A DNA stretch of 64,000 bases, taken from positions 558,001 through 622,000 of the forward strand of contig JAOWCC010000091.1 of NCBI GenBank assembly GCA_030867875.1, read 5' to 3'. The translations under genes were made by a program, and so were the position numbers. Under the pieces are notes generated by a model that did no database searches, was not told the origin of the DNA, and saw only the letters and a list, made by a program, of their open reading frames with translations. The DNA comes from Actinernus sp. WN-2022. Taxonomy: Eukaryota > Cnidaria > Anthozoa > Actiniaria > Actinernidae. This document shows positions 52,107 through 62,800 of this stretch, one piece after another. Each line of letters begins with the position of its first letter. Position 1 is the first letter of the stretch.

Positions 52107-53045
52107 TCACTCATCTTCTGCGGCTGTGGCACTATGCTTAGTATTGGCGGCATAAACATCTTGTTGCTCATACCTATTCCTCTTTGAGGGTTGTTGTACT
52201 ATACCGATCTCTATGTCTAGTGGGTAGGAAAGTCCCATACTAGATGCACAAATACTTGAGGCGTTACAAATACCATCATGAATGGAACCTGGTAGAATGA
52301 GTTTGCTCACATTGTCGACGCCTAGACCGCTAGAGTTCTCATCGACTAGAGGTTCATACTTAGTGTTGTCCCCATCAGCGTACGATTTACTTTTATCAAA
52401 GAATTGTCCATTAGGCGTTCCAGTCTTGTAATCACATTTCATTCGCATCCTCATCATGGGATTGGGTAATTGACATCCAGCATTGGTAGTGGAGTTCGTG
52501 GAAATGAACTTTTGGATCATCGGAACCACCTTGGTGTTGGGGACGATGATGGCGTCGTGTGGACTGCGTTTCCGTGGATTGCGCATACAGACCTTCTCGT
52601 TTTCGATTAATTTTCTTATTTCACTTTCAAAGGCCTCATCAAGGTATTCTACTAACTTGAACGTAGGACTCAACTTTTCATCTGCAGGAAGGTCCAATTC
52701 TCCCTTGTCATTTTGCTTAATTGTGATTCCATCTGCCTCAGTAGGTACGAGGGCATTCCACTTTTGGAATTGGAGGCAAGGATGACGATCACGTTTCTTG
52801 CCTGCATCTTGTTCGTTGTGTGGTGCTATCTTTCCCACGTGCTTTTCCCCTTCGAACCGAAAGACCGCAGGATGAGGTCCATCGCCAATGTCAAAGAATA
52901 CGGAAATATACTTGCATCCGTTAGGTCCGTTCCTAGGCTTGGTCCAGTCGAACGATATGATGGATCCATGGGATTGTCCATCTTCTTTGGTCCTTTCTAA
53001 TGCTTTGATCACATCGCCTACGTTGAAAAGCTTTGAACTCGCCAT
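52107..53045 (-). CDS. TIR-adjacent protein, possible ssDNA-binding type
   Basis: 312 residues. The N-terminal region is beta-rich (GSIISFDWTKPRNGPNGCKY then ISVFFDIGDGPHPAVFRFEG), reminiscent of virus proteins proposed to bind single-stranded DNA (for example DUF2738-type), but this is only a weak resemblance. The C-terminal third is polar and basic. The gene is driven from the right TIR by the same promoter sequence as PolB, so it is probably expressed together with PolB. That points to a replication or early role. ATG 53045 lies at the inner edge of the TIR. Confidence 0.6.
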   Translation of the reverse strand: MASSKLFNVGDVIKALERTKEDGQSHGSIISFDWTKPRNGPNGCKYISVFFDIGDGPHPAVFRFEGEKHVGKIAPHNEQDAGKKRDRHPCLQFQKWNALVPTEADGITIKQNDKGELDLPADEKLSPTFKLVEYLDEAFESEIRKLIENEKVCMRNPRKRSPHDAIIVPNTKVVPMIQKFISTNSTTNAGCQLPNPMMRMRMKCDYKTGTPNGQFFDKSKSYADGDNTKYEPLVDENSSGLGVDNVSKLILPGSIHDGICNASSICASSMGLSYPLDIEIGIVQQPSKRNRYEQQDVYAANTKHSATAAEDE

Positions 53046-53346
53046 TTTCTCTTCGATATAACTATACGTTAGGATAGCTTTAACAGATACTCGAGTTTGG
53101 ATTTTATGTGTAAGGATGTTGCGGCGATATAACTATATGTAATCATATCTCTAATAGGATTATCAAGTTGGATTTTACGTACAAGAATGTCTAGTGACAC
53201 TTTGAATGACCCTTAGTTACCCCTAGTAGTATAAGCGGGATTAAAATGATACAACTTTTTGTTGCACAAGAAAACTCAAAAATGAATTTCTGAATTCACT
53301 TTTTGAGTTTTGTTGTGCAAGAAAAAGTGGTATCATTTTAATCCCG
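53046..53346 (-). repeat. Right TIR of the provirus
   Basis: Inverted copy of 37549-37850 with both 57-bp subrepeats and the terminal palindrome. The promoter CGATATAACTATACGTT lies next to ATG 53045. It ends at CCCG (53346), 11 bases short of the full palindrome seen on the left. Confidence 0.95.
53225..53346. repeat. Terminal palindrome, right end (trimmed)
   Basis: Same palindrome and same orientation relative to the inside as on the left, so the imperfect arms are not flipped between ends. The outermost CTTATACTACT is missing. Confidence 0.85.
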
Positions 53347-53384
53347 AGAACACAAGTGCGTCAATGAATCGATTGTTTACTTAC

Positions 53385-53500
53385 CCTCAATGCTCGACAG
53401 AAGACGCAGAATTCGATCTCTATCCCACGTGATGCAAGTACATAGTTTTCATCATCTTTCTTGACAAGTAACATTAGGAGAGCCTTAAGGTCCAGGGTTA
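53385..53500 (-). CDS. Possible host exon
   Basis: A minus-strand open stretch bounded by TTTACAG acceptor and GTAAGT donor, reading LKALLMLLVKKDDENYVLAS then IEIEFCVFCRALR, ending in phase 0. It lies just outside the provirus. It could belong to the minus-strand gene at 33747-36613, but the next exon there starts in phase 1, so an intermediate exon would be needed. Confidence 0.35.
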
Positions 53501-55030
53501 CTGTAAATCAATGTGGTTGCTGCATTTGTTACTTTGTTAAAATAGGGTTAATAAATGTTCTTGTAAATGTGGTATGAACAGTTTATCAATCTCTGCAATA
53601 CAATACCGATCGAAACTAACCTCTCCTTTTAGGCTAGGATTATTGTGGTACCATCGGGCAGAATGGCGCGACACATCTGGGTCTTAAAAATTACAGTACG
53701 CCGCCAAATTCGAAAATTAATTTGAACAGGACGGCCAATTTACAAAGAAAACAGTACAAAATGGCGATAGTGGCTTAACGTTTGGTTTCTTTTCAACAGC
53801 AAAGCAAATCGCTACAAAAAAACGAAAGGGCGCAAAATGTAGATAAGATGATAAACTTCACCATCCCGCAAAAATATTTCACCTAACACATTTTACGAGT
53901 ATGAAAATGACACGGAACTTCAGGGTTTTTCGTGTGTTTTAAAGGGGAAATTTACTATTAGTGATATGAGAGAGCGATTTACGAACAAATAAAAACCTCT
54001 TCTAAAAACCAAGAGGGCGCAAAATCATTAAAATATACTGAAGGCCTTTACTGCCAAGTTTCAGCGCCAACCGACCACGATTAGTAATATGTTTTGAAGG
54101 TTTAATTTCACCTTCATGAAATCTCTCAAAGATGGCTGCTGAAATCCTCATTTGAATATGCCTGCTTCTACGCTTCAGTTAGTCTGCCTCCGCCTCCTTC
54201 AGTTGTAGGCTCCGCCTCCAGTAAAGACGATATGTTAATATCTCACACTGACTGGTCATTCATCTAGCGCGTCAAAAGCAAATCATAACGTACGTTGTAT
54301 TCAGAATAATTGAAGCTTCAAATTGAGACGTTGCTCATGTTCGTACATGCTCTAGAAGTATTTAAACTCTAAAAAATCTCCGCGGCGGAGTTGGCGGCAA
54401 AGTGCATTCAATCTAAAGCTGAGTAAAGGCAAACGCGACAAAACAAATCTTAGAGAGCATTAAATAAAAACTATAAACTTAGCGCGTCAAAGGCAAATCA
54501 TAACGTTGTATTCACAATAATTCAAACTTCAAATTGAGACGTTGCCCATGTACGTACGTGCTCTAGAAGTATTTAAATGCTAAAAACATTGCACCGGCGA
54601 TCTTAAAGTTATAACTTTCTCCGTTTTATACGATTCATAGGAAAAAAAGTACACCAACACGAATCATGGATTTAACCCAAAACTTTTACAAAGACAAGGT
54701 ATCTTAAACTTTGAATTGATACGTTTTAAGTCTGTATCTGTGCAATTGGCCCACCAAGGAAATAACAAGATCGAACAGACGAAAGGCTTTGCTTTTGAAC
54801 TTCAGGGGCGCTAATGACAAATTAGTTAGTGTGATGTCCTTCTTTAACGAGCTTTGGGAGTTCACTATTCCCATGAAGCGAGCAGTTGACAGTGATTGAC
54901 ATGTGCTTCATGTGATGTGGGAGTAGAGTATTCCCAAACCGATTTGTCAAAAGCCAATCACAATCGCTCTCTCGCAGAATAATTAGCAATGTTATAATTA
55001 TTCCGTCCTCAATTTAACTTCTCGGTCGTA
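53501..55030. other. Noncoding host DNA
   Basis: Contains a diverged direct duplication: the TAGCGCGTCAAAAGCAAATC and CTTCAAATTGAGACGTTGC blocks at 54265-54375 recur at 54480-54590. No gene supported. Confidence 0.5.
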
Positions 55031-55439
55031 AGTACATGTCGCCGAGAACAATAGAATTCTGCGCGATGACAAACTCCAAAAAAGTGGTACAAACTCCCCC
55101 AAAAATGGTACAAACTCCAAAAATGTTGTACAAAATCCAAAAATGTGGTACAAAGTCCAAACATGTGGTACACTACTTTGGTGTCACCTTTGAGATGAAA
55201 TATTTTTTTCCGTGGTTTGACGACATTTTCTGTAGGGCTTAGCTAAAGTCGTGTGGAGGTGGGAGGTACCATATGAAAGGTGTCGTCCAGCTGATGACGA
55301 TGAACGAGTCAGATTTGAGATTAGACCTTTGGTTGCCATGGAAATTTGGCAAAAATATAGTCTCAAATGACTTGAAATGTCTTGAAATGCCAAGAAATTT
55401 CGAATTTAGTTAGGAGAATTATAAATTCATGAAAATGCT

Positions 55440-56700
55440 CTAGCTCCTTCAATATTGCACCAAAGTATATACAGTTGGTATCATATTAAAGCTGGATAGC
55501 TGAGCTACCTTAACTCACAAACAGATTGATGAACCTATGAAACTGATGGAGATACAAATTTCTCAAAAAGTGGTACAAACGGTAATGAAAAAATACATAA
55601 CCCTAAGTCCCCTGGAAATGGGAGTGGTACCATACTCATAAACCGATCTACTAACTTGTAAATATTGACGGAGATATATAAAATTGTGTCATTTTCAAGA
55701 CATGCAAAAATTGTAGTTAATTAACTTTCTTATTCGAAGCCGTAGAGATATGGCACTGGTACTGTATGAAAGCTATGAACGAGATAAGCACGCTGAGCTA
55801 AAACAATCGGTTACGAATTGAAGGAGTTATTCGACTTTTAAGAAAAATGGTACAAACTCCATTTTCTTAATTTAAGAGGTAGACCGATAGGAATGGTACC
55901 AAATAAAAGCCCTGAACGATAAAATTGAAATCGGTCAGACATTGACGGAGTTATGGTGATTTTTCAACATTTTTTAGAAGCGAGTGGAGTCCAGAAGAAT
56001 TGCTGTCTCTCCCTTAATAATCAACCTAATCCAATGATATTGCTATCATATTAAAGCTGGGAAGATAGGCTACTACAAATCATAAACAGATCGACTAACC
56101 TGTGCAAAGTCATGTGCATATATATTTCACAAAATGTGGTAAAATCGGTAATGAAAAATACATAACCCGAACTCGCATGGAAATGGGAGTGTTACCATAT
56201 GAAAGCGGCAAGTTAGGTGAGCATGCTGAGCGAAAAAAAATTGGAAGTTCCTTGGAAGGTTTTCTAGATGCACATCAAAACGTGCTGAAAATAGCAGGAA
56301 AATGGTCATTTTGGCACTTTTTCGGGTAAGATGGGGTCCACGCCAATTTTTGTAACTCCCTTAATAATGAACCAAAACCAATGAACTTGGTATTGCATTA
56401 AAGCTGGATAGACGGGCTACCTTCACTAAGAAATAGAACTACTAAACCATGCAAACTCACGGAGATATTTGCTTTTGAACAAGTGGACAACGATCATAAG
56501 AAGGGTAAAAGTGGTTCCAGGATAACTGTCACAACTCCCTTAATTTATGCGTATATCCCATAATAGTGATACCATCGTCAAGCCGGATAGCCAGGCTACC
56601 TTGACTCATAAATAGATCGACTAACCTCTGCAAACTCAGGGAGATATTAACGTTTGAAAAAGTGGTACAAATCACGAAGAAAATGGTACAAATCACCAAA
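55440..56700. repeat. Degenerate repeat family R1, left block
   Basis: Recurring blocks AAAGCTGGATAG..GGCTACCTT, CAGATCGACTAACCTATGCA and CTCACGGAGATAT appear at about 55485, 56050, 56398 and 56575. Between them lie GAAATGGGAGTGGTACCATA-type segments and short AAATGGTACAAACTCC strings. Unit length varies from 170 to 600 bp. No coding capacity. Confidence 0.65.
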
Positions 56701-57069
56701 AAGAGCAAAGGGGTAGTACCCCTCTTAGTCCACGAGAAAATGATGATTGGTTTTATGTACTATTGTACATAAAAAAAATTGTAAGGAAAATTAAACAAAT
56801 TAGCAAGAAAAGTTGCGAAAAAGGAATGAAAACCAGAAACCTAATGAGTGCCCCAATGCCGCACCAGAGACAACGTCAGTAACGTTGGTCACAGTGATTG
56901 TGACTCTGGTAAAACTAAGATCCTGGTCGACACAGATGAAGCAACTCATAACCCCCTAATTAGGTTAATTTAATAGAAATAAAACTCGTGAAAAATAAAA
57001 ACCCAACAGCTGGCAACTTTAAGGAGCACTTTACCTAAATCGTCGATGAAGGGAGAAGTAATTCCCTGA

Positions 57070-59667
57070 TTAGTACTTCTCAGCGACCTTCTTCAACGAC
57101 CTTTTCGTAGGTACGCCCTTCACCTTTTCCATGATCTCAAGGGTCTTTGGATCCATCTGCAGCATGAGAATCAAACTTTTCTTATTCAGAGATCTTTTTC
57201 CTTCAATATAACTGCCAGCTACCTGTGTGATCTCATCCACGTTATTCTGCGCCCACACCCTTCTACCAACATGGACATGCGGTCGAGCAATGGGGTTGAA
57301 AACATACTCGTTGTCCGTGGAAGGGGGAACCACACCAGAGCTGCTAGCTTTGGATGCTTTGGATGGAGATGGGGATGGAGATGGAGATGCAGAGAGTGTG
57401 ATGCCTTTCGTTGATGTTTGAGTGAACAAAGTTTCAATTGCCTCATGGCCCCTCTTTGACTGGAGAATTTTGCTCTGCAAATTGTAAGAGGCATCTACGG
57501 TGGTCCTCCTGTGGCCCATGGATACAGCCAGCGTGTTCTTCGTAGGGGAGTCGAGTTGTCTGGTGTTAGAAACCACGACCTGCCTAATGGTGGTGGAACT
57601 GAAGGACAAGAGCGTAGCATCCTTGAACGCATGGCTGGCTTTCGCGAAGGACTTTAGCAAATGGTGTACCTCATTATTTCTCATATCTGCCCCAGGTGTT
57701 GTAAGAAAGACCCTGTCGTTATTTGCCACTTCGTCCACCACGAATAACGGGCGCACCTTGTCGATGAAGAGGCGAAGAAGGGAGTAGATGTTTAGAGGTA
57801 TGTGTAACATGTACCCTCCGTGGGTGGTCACGGTCTTGTGGTGCGTGATCTGCATAGTGTAGTTCCCGGAATCGTCTTTCTTGAGGTTGAGGAACGCCTT
57901 GAGAGTCATTTCTGCAATGATGCCAGCCCTATTGGCGTTGGCCATATTTAGAAGAAAAATCAGCCAGTTTCTTATTTGTATGGTCTTCTCCATAGTGATG
58001 TCAGCACTGGTAGTATCTTCTAGAATGGCCTTGCAAGTCTGGGAATGCTTGCAATCCCGTGCACCCTTTAGTTCTTCCAGGCTTGGCTGGCGCTCCCAGG
58101 TGGCGTACTCCCTATCTCCTTTCTGCTGTGCCTTCGTCTTTTTCCAGGAGCGTCGCCACACTTCCTGGCGTTCCTTCAGGGTCTGAAGGGCGGACCTACT
58201 TTCCGCTGAAAGGTCTGACCGTTTCGCCTCCGGCAAAAGGACGTACCGCAGGAAATCCTCCAGGGAACGGGAGTATACGTGTAGCGTGGCGATCGTTAGC
58301 CCTTCGCTGTCATTCTTTGCGTACAGGTCGATATTTCGCCTAAAGAAGGAGTTATACACTGTATTCACATCCGTGAAGACCTTTAAATCCTTGGCATCTT
58401 TGCCAATGCTCCTGATAATGGTCAGTATTTGTTGGGCCATCTGTGCTATACGCCTTTCGTCCTTGGACCCACCATGTGGAGTCGACAGGTGGTCCTTCCA
58501 CGCCCATACGAGATGTTGAATGGCATTTGTAGGCAGATTCGAGACCTCGTCCTCCGATGTTGATGATTCATCATTGCTTCGAGAGTAGTCGGGGTCGTCA
58601 AACTGGTCAAAGTCCATTTCCGGTGATGGCGGCGGCGAGGGTGAGGTTGTGGCCTTCGAAGTGCCTGCCTTAGGGGTTGGACTTTCCTTTTGGAGAGGTG
58701 GTGTCTTTCTAGGTTTTTTTCTGGGCGAGGCAGGGTTGCTGCTTCAACTAACGGCTTGCTAGACTTCCCCACTTTATCCTTCTCCACTTTATCCTTCTCC
58801 TCTTTATTATTGGAGTGCTTCCGTTTGAGGTGGGTGTCGAGCCTTTGGCCATGCCAGTCGCACTTTGGGCAACCCTTTATCTTGCGCTTTATCAGAGGCT
58901 CACCTTTCATCTTCGCCAACCAGGTGGTATACCTTTCTTTCGTCCATCCATGCCTCTTTCCAGTGAGGTGCTGGCTCAGATGAACATGGTTATTCCCATC
59001 TTTGCAGATAGGGCACGTCCCTCTATGAAATGGCATTTCTCCCTTGGCACTGATTTCTCAGCACCCTGTTTATCTTTTGCCATGGTCTCCTCGCTGGGTT
59101 TCTGTGGAGGGACATCCACCACGTCACCATGAACCTCCGCGGTAGAATCGGAAGGTTCGCTGGCCGGGAAGTTTCGCAAAATGTACCCGGCATTTAAACG
59201 TAGCCGGATCCTGACATTCGCCATGTTCGCCACCATGGTCCGTTGAGGGCTCAAGGGCAACTCGTCGGGGTGTTGATATTGATGATTGCTACAACAAATA
59301 ATAAGGCTTAATGAAACTATATACGGACTGCATCTCTTATTTAAAAATATGGACTTACTCTTCGATGAGTATCTTAAACTTCCTCATCATTTTGGCATGG
59401 GACGTTAACCCCCAATCAAACGCCACCTGCTCGGCACAAACCCACGAATACAGATCCCTGACATCCAGTTTTCCCGTGGTAGGGTACGTATAGGTAGTCA
59501 TGATGAATAACTACAAAATGAAACCAGAACATAAGTTTACATACCTAACAATTTTACATACATTATGGACCACGTTTGACGCAAAACTGTAAGTGGCTTA
59601 CCTTTGAGGTATCGTAAAGTGGAACGCCCAGAAGAGCTCGCCGCTGAATCCAAATCTCTCGTTCACC
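57070..59667 (-). pseudogene. Multi-exon tyrosine recombinase (Crypton-like), 2 frameshifts
   Basis: Exons at 59667-59602, 59510-59359 and 59288-57070 join in phase with canonical borders. The large exon changes frame near 59030 and near 58740, both in short repeats or A-runs. Content: a PTTGKLDVRDLYSWVCAEQV start, two zinc fingers (CPICKDG to H, CPKCDWHGQRLDTHLKRKH), a Ser/Pro/Lys linker and a tyrosine-recombinase domain. Catalytic signs are Arg in NMANANRAGIIAEM, SSTTIRQ in the HxxR place, MGHRRTTVDASYNL with His and Tyr. A DNA-binding head plus recombinase without reverse transcriptase fits Crypton elements. With its breaks the copy is dead, unless the breaks are assembly errors. Confidence 0.7.
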
Positions 59668-59949
59668 CTACAGAAAAAAAGATATGGTTAAATTGTGAAG
59701 ATATTAATTTAACAGACATTCTCGTTCACCCTACAGAAAAAAGAGCTGAAATGATGTCAATTTAATATACATTATGGAGAACGTTCGACGCAAATCTTGA
59801 AGTGTCTCACCTTGTAATTATTCCAAATAATATCACTGTAAATAACCAAGTTGCGATCACTGTAAACATACAAAAGCTGAAACTAAATACAAACATTGGT
59901 GAAATAACAGTATGTTCGTAACAAAATTGAGCAGGGCTTCCCCAGTATC

Positions 59950-61330
59950 TATTGGTTGTACAAGAACATGTCTACAGTATCCAGGTCATTTTGCCACTTT
60001 TTTGGTTAAAATGGGGTCCACGCCAATTTTTGTAACTCCCTTAATAATGAACCAAAACCAATGAACTTGATATCATCTGAAAACTGGATAGACAGGCTAC
60101 CTTCACTAAGAAACAGATCGACCAACCTATGCAAACTGTGTCATGATCAAAACTCGATATTCGTTAATTAATATTTCATTAAATATGCATACTTCTGAAG
60201 GAAAATGTCACGCAGTTATGAAGCCGACCCCGTCCTGTCTACCACACCGTCGACGAATTGAAAATCGGTTGAGTATTGCCAGAGTTATTAATGCTTAAAC
60301 TCAGTGAGAAATTCCATTTTTAGATTTTCAAAAAGTCATATCTCATTAAATATTCATGAGATTTAAAACCCGATTGCATATTCTTAAATCCCCGACTCTC
60401 CTCAAGACACCTGTGTACCGTAGCGGTAATTTAAATGTGCGTAGACAGTACCCAGACAGGGACCAAAACGGTGGTTGGCGAAAATCTAATTATGCTCAAT
60501 AACTATGTTTTTATTTTTTTTTTTATTTGCGCAGCGTTCCACCGTTAACAATCGATAAGGCAATCAAGTACACGCAATCCGCAAGAAAATCCAACAAATA
60601 CTTATTTTTTTACATCATTTTTAGTCTTTTGGCAAAAACCAGACAGTCGCCATTTTGATTTCGCAATCGAGGAAAAATGCTTATAAATCAACAGTTTTTT
60701 TCGACGCCAGTTTGTTCTCTAGAAGCTTACACAGATCGCTAGTAACTTTTTTTTGAGAAATCGTACTTAATTAAGCGGAAAAAAAGCGAAAGAAATCTCA
60801 CGTAAAAAACACGTGGCTTACCTTTCTGAAGAGTAGAGAGGCAAGAGGTCCAGAACTTGGTGTTTCATTAATTTAATCATATTAAAGCTGGATAGACAGG
60901 CTACTCGGTTTCATAAACAGATCGACTAACCTATGCAAATTGACGGATCTATGCACTTTTTAGAAAACTGGTTTACATGTAAAATAAAATCGATTAACTT
61001 TGTTATTCGAAGGTATATGGAAATGGGAGTGGTACCATATGAAAGCGGCGAGTTAGGTGAGCATGCTGAGCGAAAAACATTTGGAAGTCCCTTGGCAAGT
61101 TTCCGAGAGACACATCAAAACGTGCTGAAAATAGCAGAAAAATGGTCATTTTCGCACTTTTTGGGGTAAAATGGGGTCTACGGCAATTGCTCTGGCTCCT
61201 TGACTATTGAACAAAATCATACAAGTCGGCTATCATATTGAAGCTCGATAGACAAGGTACCTTAACTAGGTAACCAATCTACTAGCCTATAAATATTGAC
61301 TGAGAAATATAATTTTGAAGAAGTGGTTTA
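59950..61330. repeat. Degenerate repeat family R1, right block
   Basis: 59985-60141 matches 56302-56472 in direct orientation (AATGGGGTCCACGCCAATTT, TAATGAACCAAAACCAATGA). 61015-61170 matches 56180-56335 (TACCATATGAAAGCGGC, AGGTGAGCATGCTGAGCGAA). The recombinase gene therefore lies between two R1 blocks. Confidence 0.7.
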
Positions 61331-62800
61331 AAAAAAAAAGTGAAAAAACATCAATATTTTGAAACATGAAATCTTTATATTTAACGATAACTTTCTAAAG
61401 GTATTATTAATTGGGCGAATAGAGCAATGATAGTAGAATACGAATTTGGTAGTCTGTTGTCATACAAATAAATAGTTGCCTAGCAACAGTACATAAACTT
61501 TGACCAGTGTTTGCACATAGTTACCCTAAGTATTTTAGAAAAGGAAAACCTGTTTTAGAAACCTACGTTATAAAGAAATAGGATGGTGCAATCAGATTTG
61601 AAATTGAGGGAGATTTATTTTTTTAACTGGACTTGTTTGAAAAATTAAAAAAAATCAATTTCTAACCACCATTTTTGTTATCAGTTCTAGACAGCTACGC
61701 GACTCCTGAGTACGATGGTGCAATCCGTTTTGAAATTGGATGAAAATTGACGGAGTTATAAATTTTTATATTTCCGTTTTTTCACTTCGAGAGTGCCTAA
61801 CTTTGAACAGATATTTAGATATGTTCTAAGATGGGCGCTGAAGATCTAATATGATGGTTGGACACAGCAATGATGTAGCTGTTGGAATTTGGTAGTGTCA
61901 CATGACCACAACAAACTGTTGCTTAGCAACACTCGCTCAACTTTGATCAACATTTACGCATAGAAGTAGTCAAAATTTGTGGAATTGTTTTACCTGAGTC
62001 ATAGAGCTACGTTACTCCTGAATACGCTGGTGCAATCAGTTAGAAAGTTTTGATTTCACTTGTTTGGCAGTTTTTGATTTTTTGCGAAATTGCGAGAGTG
62101 CCTTAACACCAACCAACCCCAACCAGGCTTTTTTATCTGTTGTAAGATGGGCGTTGAGAATCTAGTATGATGGTTGGATTCAGCAAAGAAGGAGCTGTAG
62201 GAATTTGGTGTTCTCATGTGACCACAACAAATGGTTGCCTAGCAACACATAGAAGCATTCAAAATTTCTGTTCATCTGTTCCAGAGAGCTACACTACCCC
62301 TTAACATAATGGTGCAATCAGTTTTGAAATTGGATGAAAATCAGTGGAGTTATAAATTTTGAAATGACTGGATTGAGATTTTTTCTTTTTTTGATAAATT
62401 TTAAAAACAAACTTAGAAAAAAGTAACTTTCTAAAAGACATTTCACTTTCTAAAGATATTATTTCATGGTTGAATAGAGCGATGAATGCAGCGCACGAAT
62501 ATAGCAGTCCCATGTTACACAAACAAATCGTTGCCTAGCAACAGAGCATGAACTTCGATCAATGTTTATACATAGTCACTCTAAATATTGTTGAAAAATG
62601 AACATGATCTGGATAGCTACGGCATCTCTTAGTACGCTGGTGTAATCCGTTTTGCAATTGGATGAAAATTAATGGAGTTATGAATTTTTGATTGGACAAG
62701 ATTGACGTTGGAAAGTGAAAAAAATTGTGTTTTTGTATCGAAAATTGCCGAAAATCGATTTTCATACCAATGCACTGTTGCATAAAACAGAGTCTCCTGT
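61331..62800. repeat. Degenerate repeat family R2
   Basis: A second unit, about 320-430 bp, recurs at roughly 61400, 61830, 62150 and 62460. Its landmarks are GTTGCCTAGCAACA, GATGGTGCAATC(A/C)GTTTTG and AATTGGATGAAAAT followed by GGAGTTAT. No coding capacity. Confidence 0.7.

Larger units (their letters stand above)
37538..53346. mobile_element. Polinton/Maverick (adintovirus-like) provirus
   Basis: About 15.8 kb, bounded by ~300-bp TIRs, with fifteen intronless genes. Core set present: PolB, retroviral-type integrase, FtsK/HerA-type packaging ATPase, candidate major capsid protein and candidate penton. Extras: TFIIB/VLTF3-like factor, zinc-finger protein, TIR-adjacent protein, and six unassigned proteins with hydrophobic segments. 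All frames are open and the TIRs differ at only a few positions, so insertion looks recent or maintained. An adenain-type protease, usual in Polintons, was not found. A six-base target duplication is not evident: TATAAG precedes CGGG on the left and AGAACA follows CCCG on the right. The left end carries 11 extra palindromic bases, so one end may be trimmed. Confidence 0.95.

Noticed and set aside
37538..53346. Flip-flop inversion of the terminal palindrome
   Set aside because: The asymmetric inner arms are in the same orientation at both ends of this copy, so there is no evidence of inversion.
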